The translations under genes were made by a program, and so were the position numbers. Below are positions 1-7,937 of a DNA stretch of 29,197 nucleotides, piece by piece (the stretch's first letter is position 1; each line of letters starts with the position of its first letter). The notes under the pieces were generated by a model that saw only the letters and a program-made list of their open reading frames with translations, ran no database searches and had not been told where the DNA came from. Origin of the DNA: Bacteroidales bacterium (GTDB taxonomy: Bacteria > Bacteroidota > Bacteroidia > Bacteroidales > UBA7960); contig PWND01000266.1 in the NCBI GenBank assembly GCA_003557965.1, forward strand, positions 1 to 29,197. Reading direction: 5' to 3'.

Positions 1-360
1 AACGTCAAGCATAAGTTTTGGTAATTCCCTGTAGGCGTCAGGGCCAACAACCATATCTATTCTCATTCCCAGTTTCTCTTCTTCCAGTAATTGTGTTTTC
101 AATCTTTCTGCCATGCAGCCAATAACGCCAATAATAAGGCCAGGCTTTGTTTTCCTAAGGCTCTGCAACTCCCTGAGCCTTGCAATAACTCTTTTTTCAG
201 CATTGTCGCGAATAGAACATGTGTTAATAAAAATCACATCAGAATTACCAACCTCTGTTGTTGTTTCAAAACAGTTTTCCACCATAACAGAAGCAACTAT
301 TTAGCTATCCGAAAAATTCATCTGGCATCCGTAGGTCTCTATGTAGAGTTTTTTATTCAT
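1..360 (-). pseudogene. miaB: miaB, tRNA methylthiotransferase, N-terminal part with in-frame stop; runs off the left edge
   Basis: The minus strand from the ATG at 360 encodes the start of MiaB, the radical-SAM enzyme that adds the 2-methylthio group to i6A37 of tRNAs. Residues 8-15 read ETYGCQMN, and the three UPF0004-domain cysteines expected to hold the auxiliary [4Fe-4S] cluster are at codons 12, 48 (FINTCSIRDNAEKR) and 82 (GVIGCMAER). Length and spacing match the family. Codon 20 (303-301) is TAA where the family normally has Glu in the DSE(I/V)VAS motif, so the frame is broken by one nonsense codon and is then open to the window edge. Restart at Met26 (285-283) would lose Cys12. This is a real nonsense mutation or a one-base sequencing error (GAA read as TAA). 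Recoding is unlikely because other genes here end in TAA. The gene is divergent from topA. Confidence 0.85.
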
Positions 361-416
361 TGAAAAAAAATATAAACTTTTTTATAAAAGCCTTGTTAAG
401 GTCTTGATTGAAGCTG

Positions 417-424
417 CAAAGGTA
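417..424 (-). promoter_or_regulatory. candidate -7 element for miaB
   Basis: The minus strand reads TACCTTTG, an exact match to the Bacteroidota -7 consensus TAnnTTTG, followed by GCAGC. It lies about 57 bp upstream of the miaB ATG. I see no good -33 TTTG at the usual spacing, so this is a motif match only. Confidence 0.45.
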
Positions 425-529
425 CTTAAAAAAGAAGGCTTTATTATAAAATTTTTTCCATCTTTCTTTGCATTTTACGAAAGGTTTTGCTTTTCTTTGC
501 AGAATTTTAATACAGAAAAATCAGATATT

Positions 530-2875
530 ATGGCGAAAAACCTTGTCATTGTTGAGTCACCTGCTAAAGCAAAAACCATAGAGGGGTTTTTGGGCAAAGA
601 CTTCCTTGTTAAATCCAGTTTTGGACATGTTAGAGATTTGTCGAAAAGCAAATTAGGTGTTGATATAGAAAAAAACTTTCAACCCCAGTACGAAATCCCT
701 GCGGATAAAAAAAAGGTAGTTGCAGAACTGAAAAAAGAAACAAAAAATGCTGACTTAGTTTGGCTGGCAACAGATGAAGACAGAGAAGGTGAAGCAATTT
801 CATGGCACCTGGTTGAAAGTTTAAAAATACCGAAAAACAAATACAAAAGAATAGTATTTCATGAAATTACCAAAAAGGCTATTACAAATGCAATAGAAAA
901 CCCAAGGCAAATTGACACAGCATTGGTTAATGCACAGCAAGCAAGAAGAGTACTCGACCGGCTGGTTGGTTTTGAATTATCACCTGTACTCTGGAAAAAG
1001 GTAAGACCTTCATTATCTGCCGGCAGGGTTCAGTCTGTAGCTGTAAGGCTAATCGTTGAAAGAGAGAAAGAAATTCAGAGTTTTAAAGCACAAAACTTCT
1101 ATAAGGTAATAGCTGAATTTGATTTTGAACACAACGGCCAGCAATTACAGTTTAAAGCAGAGCTTGCAAAAAAGCTTCCAAATAAAGAAACTGCATTTTC
1201 TTTTTTGCAAAAATGCGCAGAAAGCTCATTTTCCGTCGAGTCTGTTGAAACAAAGCCTTCACGAAAAACGCCCTCTGCACCTTTTACAACCTCAACACTA
1301 CAACAGGAAGCAAGTAGAAAGCTTGGGTTTTCGGTTTCAAGAACTATGGTTTTGGCACAAAAACTTTATGAGTCAGGAAAAATTACTTATATGAGAACTG
1401 ACTCCGTTAACCTTTCTGACTCTGTTATTGCAAGTGCAAAAAAGCAAATAACCGAGATTTTCGGCCAAAATTATGCGAAACCCCGGAAGTATGCTTCGAA
1501 AACTAAAGGAGCGCAAGAAGCACATGAAGCTATCAGGCCAACAGACATCAGCAGGAAAAGCTGTGGTGGCGATCCTGCTGAACAAAAGCTTTATGAACTG
1601 ATATGGAAAAGAACTATTGCTTCACAAATGGCTGATGCCGTATTAGAAAAAACACAGGCAAAAATAAACATCTCAAAATCTGATGAAATACTAACAGCTT
1701 CCGGAGAAGTAATTAAGTTTGACGGTTTTCTGAAACTTTATATTGAATCAAAAGAAGAAGAAGACGAAGAAACCTCTAAAGGAATACTGCCTCCATTGAA
1801 AGTGGGACAAAAGCTTAACCTTAATAATATGCAAGCTTTAGAGCGATTTATAAAGCATGCTCCAAGATATACAGAAGCAGGGCTCGTTAAAAAACTCGAA
1901 GAGCTTGGAATAGGACGCCCGTCAACTTATGCTCCAACAATATCTGTAATACAAAACAGGCAATATGTTGTTAAGGAAAGCCGTGAAGGTGAAAAAAGAA
2001 AGTTTTGTGTGTTGGAGCTTAAAAATGATAAAATTCTTGAAATTGAAAATTCTGAAAATACCGGATTTGAAAAAAATAAATTATTTCCCACTGATTTGGG
2101 AACTGTTGTTAATAACTTTTTAGTAGAGTATTTTAAGGATATTATTGATTATAACTTTACAGCAAAACTGGAAAAAGAGTTTGACGAAATTGCACAAAAA
2201 AACACTGAGTGGGAAAGCCTTTTAAAAGAATTTTACTGGCCATTTCATAAAAAAGTTGAGAATGCTCTTGAAAAATCCGAAAGGGTTAGTGGCGAGAGAC
2301 TGTTGGGTAAAGACCCTGCCAGTGGCAAAAATGTATATGTTAAAATAGGACGCTATGGGCCTATGGTGCAAATTGGAGAATCAAACGAAGAAGAAAAACC
2401 AAAGTTTGCTGGCTTGCTAAAAAACCAAAGTATTGATACTATTTCTCTTGAAGATGCACTGGAGTTATTTAAGCTCCCAAGAAAAGTTGGAGAGTTTGAG
2501 GGGAAAGAAGTTGTTGCTGCAGTTGGAAGGTTTGGCCCTTATCTAAGACATGACGGGAAATTTGTTTCTCTTCCAAAAACAGAAGACCCCCTTTCTGTTA
2601 AGCTTGATAAAGCTATTGAAATAATACAGAACAAAAGAGAGGCTGAAAAAAAGAAAATTATTAAAACATTTGAAAACGAACCTGACATTAAAGTTCTTAT
2701 GGGACGGTGGGGGCCTTATATATCTTATAAAGGCGAAAATATTAAAATCCCTAAAAATGTTGAACCTGAAAAAATTACTTTAAAAGAAATTGAAGAAATA
2801 AAAAGCAAATCAAAAGCAACCTCCGGCAAAAAAAAGCGTACAACAAAAAGTAAATCTTCAGGTAAAAAGAAATAA
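530..2875 (+). CDS. topA: DNA topoisomerase I (type IA)
   Basis: Relaxes negatively supercoiled DNA by transient single-strand cleavage through a 5'-phosphotyrosine. The ATG at 530 is chosen because MAKNLVIVESPAKAKT is the usual TopA N-terminus; the frame is open back to 404, but that upstream part looks noncoding. The protein has 781 residues. The Toprim domain carries Glu9 and the acidic DxDxE set Asp82, Asp84, Glu86 (TDEDREGE). The active-site tyrosine is Tyr287 in ITYMRTDS. The C-terminus has three topoisomerase C-terminal repeats starting GRYGP (~607), GRFGP (~666) and GRWGP (~725), then a Lys/Ser-rich tail. It lacks the four-cysteine zinc fingers of E. coli TopA, as is common outside Proteobacteria. 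The next gene starts 10 bp downstream, so the two are probably co-transcribed. Confidence 0.96.
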   Translation: MAKNLVIVESPAKAKTIEGFLGKDFLVKSSFGHVRDLSKSKLGVDIEKNFQPQYEIPADKKKVVAELKKETKNADLVWLATDEDREGEAISWHLVESLKIPKNKYKRIVFHEITKKAITNAIENPRQIDTALVNAQQARRVLDRLVGFELSPVLWKKVRPSLSAGRVQSVAVRLIVEREKEIQSFKAQNFYKVIAEFDFEHNGQQLQFKAELAKKLPNKETAFSFLQKCAESSFSVESVETKPSRKTPSAPFTTSTLQQEASRKLGFSVSRTMVLAQKLYESGKITYMRTDSVNLSDSVIASAKKQITEIFGQNYAKPRKYASKTKGAQEAHEAIRPTDISRKSCGGDPAEQKLYELIWKRTIASQMADAVLEKTQAKINISKSDEILTASGEVIKFDGFLKLYIESKEEEDEETSKGILPPLKVGQKLNLNNMQALERFIKHAPRYTEAGLVKKLEELGIGRPSTYAPTISVIQNRQYVVKESREGEKRKFCVLELKNDKILEIENSENTGFEKNKLFPTDLGTVVNNFLVEYFKDIIDYNFTAKLEKEFDEIAQKNTEWESLLKEFYWPFHKKVENALEKSERVSGERLLGKDPASGKNVYVKIGRYGPMVQIGESNEEEKPKFAGLLKNQSIDTISLEDALELFKLPRKVGEFEGKEVVAAVGRFGPYLRHDGKFVSLPKTEDPLSVKLDKAIEIIQNKREAEKKKIIKTFENEPDIKVLMGRWGPYISYKGENIKIPKNVEPEKITLKEIEEIKSKSKATSGKKKRTTKSKSSGKKK

Positions 2876-2885
2876 GATATATAAA

Positions 2886-4070
2886 ATGGAACTTGAGGCT
2901 TATTTTCAAGGAGTTGATTCTGAAAAAGTAAAAACCAAAAACGATAATCACCCCTTATTGCTGGGGGAGGTAATTGATACTTACTACCAGGGAGGAAGCT
3001 TTCCCCTTTTAGAAAAAAAACAAATTGCTATACTGGGAGTTGCGGAAGACAGGAATGCTCCGCAAAATGAGGGATGTGCTTTAGCTCCTGACTTTGTAAG
3101 AAAATACCTTTATGGGCTTTTCCAGGGGCCTAACAATATAAAAATTGCAGATTTAGGAAATGTAAAATCCGGCCACACACCTGAAGATACGTACTTTGCT
3201 GTAAAAACTGTTGTGGCTGAGCTAATAGACAAGAACATTGTTCCTGTTATTATAGGAGGAAGCCAGGATATTACTTATGCAAATTACCTTGCATATGAAG
3301 CACTTGGGCAAATAATTAATATAGTCAGTGTTGATTCCGCTTTTGATATTGGCCTGAATGCAAACGGCATTAATAACAGAAGCTATCTTAGCAACATTAT
3401 TAAGCATAAGCCAAATTTCTTATTTAACTATACTAATATTGGATATCAAACCTACTTTATTGATCAGGATGCGATTGACCTGATGAACAAAATGTATTTT
3501 GATGTTTATAGAGTAGGGCTTGTAAGAAATAATCTTGAAGAGGTTGAACCACTGGTTAGAAATGCTGATATGTTCACTTTTGATGTTTCAAGCATAAGAC
3601 AATCTGATGCGCCCGGAAACAACTATGCATCACCTAATGGCTTTTATGGAGAAGAAGCATGCCAGGTAGTCAGATATGCAGGGCTAAGTGATAAATTATC
3701 ATCAATAGGCTTTTATGAATACAATCCCGTATTTGACAACGGAGAACAAACCGCACACCTTGTTGCACAATTAATTTGGTACTTTTTTGATGGATTTGCT
3801 CACAGAAAAAATGATTTCCCCGACAGAGAAAGAAAAGATTCCGGAGGGTATATAAAATATGTTGTCTCTATTAAAGATTTTACTAATGAAATAAAGTTTT
3901 ATAAAAGTAAAATAAGTGACCGGTGGTGGATGGAAGTTCCATGCCCCTCGGGAATGCAAATAAAATATGACCGGCAGTTCCTGGTACCCTGTTCATATAA
4001 AGATTACCAGGCTGCTTGTAAAGAAGAAATACCAGAAAAATGGTGGCAGGTATACCAAAAATTTGCATGA
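2886..4070 (+). CDS. arginase/formimidoylglutamase-superfamily protein with degenerate metal site
   Basis: A 394-residue protein with the arginase/agmatinase/formiminoglutamase fold, but the Mn-binding motifs are altered. The family GGDH motif is GGSQDI (124-129). DAHxD is DSAFD (150-154), so its histidine is Ala152. SFDxD is TFDVSS (231-236), so the second Asp is Ser235. Only three of the six classical ligands (Asp150, Asp154, Asp233) remain, and the AP(G) after the third motif is kept. By homology it would be annotated formimidoylglutamase, but ureohydrolase activity is doubtful. I recall similar degenerate proteins in other Bacteroidota, so the loss may be conserved rather than decay. The frame is intact and the residue pattern is not random, which argues for a retained non-canonical function. 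It follows topA by 10 bp and precedes the T9SS operon. Confidence 0.8.
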   Translation: MELEAYFQGVDSEKVKTKNDNHPLLLGEVIDTYYQGGSFPLLEKKQIAILGVAEDRNAPQNEGCALAPDFVRKYLYGLFQGPNNIKIADLGNVKSGHTPEDTYFAVKTVVAELIDKNIVPVIIGGSQDITYANYLAYEALGQIINIVSVDSAFDIGLNANGINNRSYLSNIIKHKPNFLFNYTNIGYQTYFIDQDAIDLMNKMYFDVYRVGLVRNNLEEVEPLVRNADMFTFDVSSIRQSDAPGNNYASPNGFYGEEACQVVRYAGLSDKLSSIGFYEYNPVFDNGEQTAHLVAQLIWYFFDGFAHRKNDFPDRERKDSGGYIKYVVSIKDFTNEIKFYKSKISDRWWMEVPCPSGMQIKYDRQFLVPCSYKDYQAACKEEIPEKWWQVYQKFA

Positions 4071-4100
4071 TTTTAAAAAAAATCATGTCGGTATTATAAA

Positions 4101-4127
4101 AAATACTACTTTTAGGGTGTAGTTTTT
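4101..4127 (+). terminator. possible terminator after the arginase-like gene
   Basis: The arm AAATACTAC (4101-4109) pairs with GTAGTTTTT (4119-4127) with one T-T mismatch and a 9-base loop, and ends in a T run. A second small inverted repeat, CATGATTTT / AAAATCATG, overlaps the stop codon at 4066-4087. Either could end the topA transcript. Both stems are AT-rich and weak. Confidence 0.4.
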
Positions 4128-4279
4128 ATCAAAAAAACGCAAACCGCGTATAATTACTGATATATAATTAATGTAGGATTTATATATTTGTACGCTGTCA
4201 ACAATGTTTTTTGTTGCATAATTAACTGATAATCAAAGCGTTCTTTGAATGTTTGACGCCAAAAGTTATTAACAACGGC

Positions 4280-4309
4280 TTGTTAATAAAAATATTTATT
4301 GTATTTTTA
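4280..4309 (+). promoter_or_regulatory. candidate promoter of the T9SS core operon
   Basis: TTG at 4280-4282, a 19-bp spacer, then TATTTTTA at 4302-4309, which matches TAnnTTTG except for the last base. The spacing is the one expected for the Bacteroidota housekeeping sigma factor. The start codon is about 80 bp downstream. An alternative exact -7 match (TATATTTG, 4183-4190) has no obvious -33 partner. Confidence 0.4.
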
Positions 4310-4386
4310 CCGTCCCTAAAATTAATAGGTAGTTAAATAAAACAAGTTTTTTTACGTTTTCAGAATTGCAAGAGTTATTTTGGAAT

Positions 4387-5334
4387 ATGAAACTGTGGTT
4401 GTTAAATATACTTTTCATCTTTTTGGCTGGCGCTGCACTTGGGCAGCAAGAGCCACAATTTAGCCATAATATGTTTAACAATATGGGGATAAACCCGGGA
4501 TTTGCAGGTTTAAGAAATGCAATTTGTGCAACAGGACTATACCGGCAACAATGGGCAGGCTTTGTTGGTGAAAACGGAGATAAGCTGTCACCAGAAACAT
4601 ACAGCTTAAACGTAGATGCCCCGATTTCTTTTATCAGGGGTGGCCTTGCATTAGGAATATTGCAGGATAATGTTGGATTTCATACAGCAGTTGGCCTTAA
4701 TTTGGCATATTCTTATCATCACAACATGGGCTATGGAAGGTTGGGAATAGGTGGCAGAATAGGACTGGTTGATCAAAGAATAGACTTTTCGCAATTTGAA
4801 CCCGGTCAAGATGGAGACCCTGCCTTAGTTTCACAGGATGAACAAACCAGGATAATGTTGGATTTTGCCTTAGGTGGTTTTTATAAATCTGATGAAAATG
4901 CATGGCTTGGATTGTCTGTTACACAATTAAGGCAAGCCCGTAGCGAAATAGGCGAAGCAATGTATCAAAATGCCAGGCATTATTATTTAGCCGGTGGATT
5001 TGAATACATTTATCCCGGAAATAACGATTATGTTATAAATCCTTCTGCCTTGCTAAAATCTGACTTTAATAGCTACCAAATTGATTTTAATGCAATGGTC
5101 ACATATAAAAACGTTGTTTGGGGTGGGGTTAGCTACAGAGTTAATGATGCTGTTGTGTTTTTGCTTGGTGTCAAATTAGATCAAATCAGTATAGGTTATT
5201 CTTATGACTTCACTACTTCTTTATTAGGCCGTAGTGGCAGAAGCTGGGGAAGTCATGAAATATTGTTGCAATATTGTTTTAACCTGGAAGTTGAAAGATT
5301 GAATCAACCATATAAAAATATTAGATTTTTATAA
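4387..5334 (+). CDS. porP: PorP/SprF-family type IX secretion outer-membrane protein
   Basis: A 315-residue protein with a signal peptide at 1-19 (cleavage probably GAALG|Q) followed by PQFSHNMFNNMGINPGFAG, the characteristic opening of PorP/SprF proteins (QxPxFSxxMxNxxxxNPAxAG type). The rest is rich in alternating aromatic/Gly strands (YGRLGIGGRIGLV, VVWGGVSYRV), consistent with an outer-membrane beta-barrel, as the family is modelled. Members associate with the T9SS; some are needed for surface delivery of particular adhesins. The ATG at 4387 is preferred to a TTG at 4366 because it puts the signal peptide at the N-terminus. Its place directly before gldK-L-M-N matches the porP-K-L-M-N order of Porphyromonas gingivalis, which supports it being the core PorP rather than a dispersed cargo-specific SprF paralogue. 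Confidence 0.9.
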   Translation: MKLWLLNILFIFLAGAALGQQEPQFSHNMFNNMGINPGFAGLRNAICATGLYRQQWAGFVGENGDKLSPETYSLNVDAPISFIRGGLALGILQDNVGFHTAVGLNLAYSYHHNMGYGRLGIGGRIGLVDQRIDFSQFEPGQDGDPALVSQDEQTRIMLDFALGGFYKSDENAWLGLSVTQLRQARSEIGEAMYQNARHYYLAGGFEYIYPGNNDYVINPSALLKSDFNSYQIDFNAMVTYKNVVWGGVSYRVNDAVVFLLGVKLDQISIGYSYDFTTSLLGRSGRSWGSHEILLQYCFNLEVERLNQPYKNIRFL

Positions 5335-5448
5335 TATCTTTGAAAAACATTGTAACCATAGAACTATTTGTTCGTTAAAAAATATATAAAGATGCAAATT
5401 ATCGAAAAAGAAAATATAATTAGTGGTCATATTAAAACAGGAGCTATC

Positions 5449-6744
5449 ATGAAAAGATTAGTTTTTATTGCTTCTATTATCATTTTGTTAAATAGTTGTG
5501 ATGGTGGCAGAGGCCACCTAACCGGAGTTCAGGAAAGGCCTGACTTCCATTATGGCGATCCGCCAGGTATGGTGTTTATTCCCCTAGGAAGTTTCACCAT
5601 GGGCCCATCTGATGAAGACGTAGCTTATTCTCATAATGCTATTTCTAAAACTGTGTCTTTACCATCTTTTTACATGGACCAAACCGAAATAACCAACAAT
5701 CAATACAGGCAGTTTGTATATTGGGTTAGAGACTCAATTGCCCACATGATGCTGTCAGAGTTTGATGAAGGCCACCTGATTCTGCAAGATGAATTCGGAC
5801 AGGATCTGGAGCCTCCACTTATAAACTGGCGACAAAGAATTAATTGGGATGGCGAAGAAGAAAGAGAGTTCCTTGCCGAACTGTTCTTGCCAGAACATGA
5901 AAGGTTTTTCCGCAGAAGAGAAATAGATACAAGAAAGTTGATATATAAATACTACAGAATCGACCTTCAAAGAGCTGCAAGGAGAGACGAAAGAGATACT
6001 CCAAGAAGAGAGTTTGTATTGGAATACGAAACTCACGTTTATCCGGATACATTAGTTTGGATACACGACTTTAGCTATTCTTATAACGAACCAATGACAA
6101 AAAAATATTTTTGGCACCCAACGTATGACCATTATCCTGTAGTTGGTGTCAACTGGATGCAAGCACGGGCATTTACAATATGGAGAACACAGTATTTGAA
6201 TGCTTATATGACCAGCCGTGGAAATTCAATCGCTGCTGATTTCAGGCTACCTTCAGAATCAGAATGGGAATATGCTGCAAGGGGTGGACTTGACCTTAAC
6301 CCATACCCATGGGGTGGCCCTTATATCAGAAATATTGACGGCTGCTTTCTTGCAAACTATAAACCTATGAGAGGTAATTATACCGATGATGGTGGTTTCC
6401 AAACAGTTATTGTCGGACATTACCCGCCAAATGACTACGGACTGTACGATATGGCAGGAAATGTTGCTGAGTGGACAATAGATGCATACGATGAGTCGTT
6501 CTACATTTATGGCCATGATATGAGCATGAGCTATCAATACGAAGCGCATGAAGATGATCCTATAACCAAAAAACGTAAGGTTATTAGAGGTGGTAGCTGG
6601 AAAGACATTGGACATTTCTTGCAGGTAAGTACCAGAACTTATGAATACCAAGATACTGCAAAATCCTACCTGGGGTTCAGAACTGTTCAGGACTATTTGG
6701 GGCGCTCACGTGATGATGGCAGTGGAGCATCAAATGTATATTAA
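5449..6744 (+). CDS. gldK: GldK/PorK, T9SS ring lipoprotein with inactive FGE-like domain
   Basis: A 431-residue lipoprotein. The ATG at 5449 follows CAGGAG and gives MKRLVFIASIIILLNSC, with the lipid-attachment cysteine at position 17; a longer frame from 5368 would bury this signal. Residues ~40-420 form a formylglycine-generating-enzyme/sulfatase-modifying-factor fold, from GMVFIPLGSFTMG through RLPSESEWEYAARGG and GNVAEWT to VIRGGSW and YLGFRTV. The cysteines that FGE uses for catalysis, expected just after RGGSW, are absent (RGGSWKDIGHFLQVSTRTYE), so this is a structural homologue. GldK/PorK and GldN/PorN build the ring under the outer membrane that is part of the T9SS. A charged insertion (EEEREFLAELF to RRDERDTPRRE, ~residues 135-190) sits inside the fold. 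It is 114 bp after porP and 94 bp before gldL. Confidence 0.93.
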   Translation: MKRLVFIASIIILLNSCDGGRGHLTGVQERPDFHYGDPPGMVFIPLGSFTMGPSDEDVAYSHNAISKTVSLPSFYMDQTEITNNQYRQFVYWVRDSIAHMMLSEFDEGHLILQDEFGQDLEPPLINWRQRINWDGEEEREFLAELFLPEHERFFRRREIDTRKLIYKYYRIDLQRAARRDERDTPRREFVLEYETHVYPDTLVWIHDFSYSYNEPMTKKYFWHPTYDHYPVVGVNWMQARAFTIWRTQYLNAYMTSRGNSIAADFRLPSESEWEYAARGGLDLNPYPWGGPYIRNIDGCFLANYKPMRGNYTDDGGFQTVIVGHYPPNDYGLYDMAGNVAEWTIDAYDESFYIYGHDMSMSYQYEAHEDDPITKKRKVIRGGSWKDIGHFLQVSTRTYEYQDTAKSYLGFRTVQDYLGRSRDDGSGASNVY

Positions 6745-6771
6745 AATAATTATTACTTAATAAATTTTTTA

Positions 6772-6779
6772 TACATTTG
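6772..6779 (+). promoter_or_regulatory. candidate internal -7 element before gldL
   Basis: TACATTTG is an exact TAnnTTTG match about 60 bp before the gldL start, inside the 94-bp gldK-gldL gap. No convincing -33 element is visible. It could let gldLMN be made separately from porP-gldK. Confidence 0.35.
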
Positions 6780-6838
6780 CATCAGCAAAATATATTATAA
6801 AAAATAGTTTTAACGTAAATATTAATGGATTAAGCCTT

Positions 6839-7885
6839 ATGAAATTTGTCCACACAAAAACATTTAAAAACCTCATGGCCAAGTTGTATGGCTGGGGAGC
6901 TTCTATTGTGATTTTAGGAGCACTATTTAAAATCAACCACTACCCAGGTGCAGAGATTATGCTAATCGTTGGTTTGGGAACAGAGGCCCTGATCTTTTTT
7001 ATGTCAGGTTTTGAACCACCACATGATGAACCAGACTGGACACTTGTTTATCCTCAGTTGGCGGGGCTGGATGCAGACGACGCTGCTCCATCCGAAGGTG
7101 CAGTAACAACACAAAATATATCTAATGTTACTTTATCTTCTAACTTAGATAAAATGCTCGAAGAAGCCAATATTGGCCCGGAACTGATTGAAAATTTGGG
7201 AGAAGGGCTTAGAAATCTTGGAGAAAATGCAAAAAAACTTGCCGATATTACAAATGCTTCTGTTGCCACTCAACAGTATGTGCAAAACATGGAAGTTGCA
7301 TCGCAGGCTGTACTGGAACTAAGTGATTCTTACAAAAATACTGCAGAATATCTTAAGCATGACCTTAGCTTGTCAGAAGAATATGCTAACAGTTTACAAA
7401 ACACCGTAGTTGCTCTTGGTGAAATGAAAGAAGCATATAAAGGAACTGCTGAAATTGCTAAGGAAAACCTTCAGGCTTCTGTTGAATATAATGAAAGTAT
7501 TAAAAATCTCAGCCAGTATTCAAATGAAATGGCTGAAAACTATAGCAAAACCGCCGGATTGCTTACCCAGGCTGTTGAAGCTCTTGAAACCTCATCATCA
7601 GGCGGGCAAGTATATGCTGAACAATTAGAAAAAACAACACAAAATTTATCTGCACTTAATGCAGTATATGAGCTACAGCTTCAGGCATCTAATGAACAAT
7701 ACCAAAATACCGACAAACTTAAAGAAAGCGTTAGCCAGTTCATTGAAAACATGAATGAATCAACAGCTGGAACAGAAATGCTCAAAAAAGAAATTTCACA
7801 ACTTTCGCAGAATATTAGCGCACTAAATAGTGTTTATGGCAATATGCTTACTGCTATGAATGTTGGAAATATTGGTAAAGCATAA
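6839..7885 (+). CDS. gldL: GldL/PorL, inner-membrane motor subunit with long coiled-coil tail
   Basis: A 348-residue inner-membrane protein that forms, with GldM, the proton-motive-force-driven motor of the T9SS and gliding. Two transmembrane helices lie at ~18-33 (GWGASIVILGALF) and ~39-56 (EIMLIVGLGTEALIFFMSGF). Both are followed by family-typical motifs, FKINHYPGA and FEPPHDEPDWTLVYPQLAG. TM2 carries Glu49 in GTEA, the conserved intramembrane carboxylate implicated in proton coupling, and Lys31 lies at the end of TM1. Residues ~95-345 are cytoplasmic, highly polar and heptad-like, with repeated Leu-Ser-Asn/Glu-Tyr-x-Asn patterns. This tail makes the protein clearly longer than flavobacterial GldL (~215 residues) and nearer to PorL of P. 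gingivalis. Tail length is the main variable feature of the family. Confidence 0.94.
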   Translation: MKFVHTKTFKNLMAKLYGWGASIVILGALFKINHYPGAEIMLIVGLGTEALIFFMSGFEPPHDEPDWTLVYPQLAGLDADDAAPSEGAVTTQNISNVTLSSNLDKMLEEANIGPELIENLGEGLRNLGENAKKLADITNASVATQQYVQNMEVASQAVLELSDSYKNTAEYLKHDLSLSEEYANSLQNTVVALGEMKEAYKGTAEIAKENLQASVEYNESIKNLSQYSNEMAENYSKTAGLLTQAVEALETSSSGGQVYAEQLEKTTQNLSALNAVYELQLQASNEQYQNTDKLKESVSQFIENMNESTAGTEMLKKEISQLSQNISALNSVYGNMLTAMNVGNIGKA

Positions 7886-7937
7886 AAGCGAATTTGATAA
7901 TTAAGAATATTTTTATAAAAGATTAATATAAAGTAGT

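Larger units (their letters stand above)
4071..4386. other. 316-bp intergenic region upstream of the T9SS operon
   Basis: No coding potential is visible on either strand. It holds the terminator-like repeats near 4066-4127, one exact TAnnTTTG (TATATTTG, 4183-4190) and a second promoter-like pair closer to the operon (4280-4309). It is the natural place for regulation of the secretion operon, but I recognise no operator or riboswitch. Confidence 0.6.

Noticed and set aside
301..303. Recoding of TAA as a sense codon in miaB
   Set aside because: Many intact genes in this window (for example topA, gldL and pheT) end in TAA at the expected place, so a changed genetic code does not fit.
91..363. 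Plus-strand open frame of 90 codons at the left edge
   Set aside because: It is antisense to miaB, whose minus-strand translation shows clear family motifs; the plus-strand product is Cys/His/Asn-rich with no recognisable pattern.
404..529. N-terminal extension of topA by 42 residues
   Set aside because: The sequence before MAKNLVIVESPAKAKT is Phe/Lys-rich and unlike any TopA N-terminus; it overlaps the divergent miaB promoter region.
4066..4087. CATGATTTT / AAAATCATG repeat at the arginase-like stop codon as the main terminator
   Set aside because: The stem is almost all A-T and is not followed by a T run; it is mentioned only with the better candidate at 4101-4127.
6259..6651. Minus-strand frame of 130 codons inside gldK
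   Set aside because: It is antisense to the conserved FGE-like core of GldK, with no independent support.
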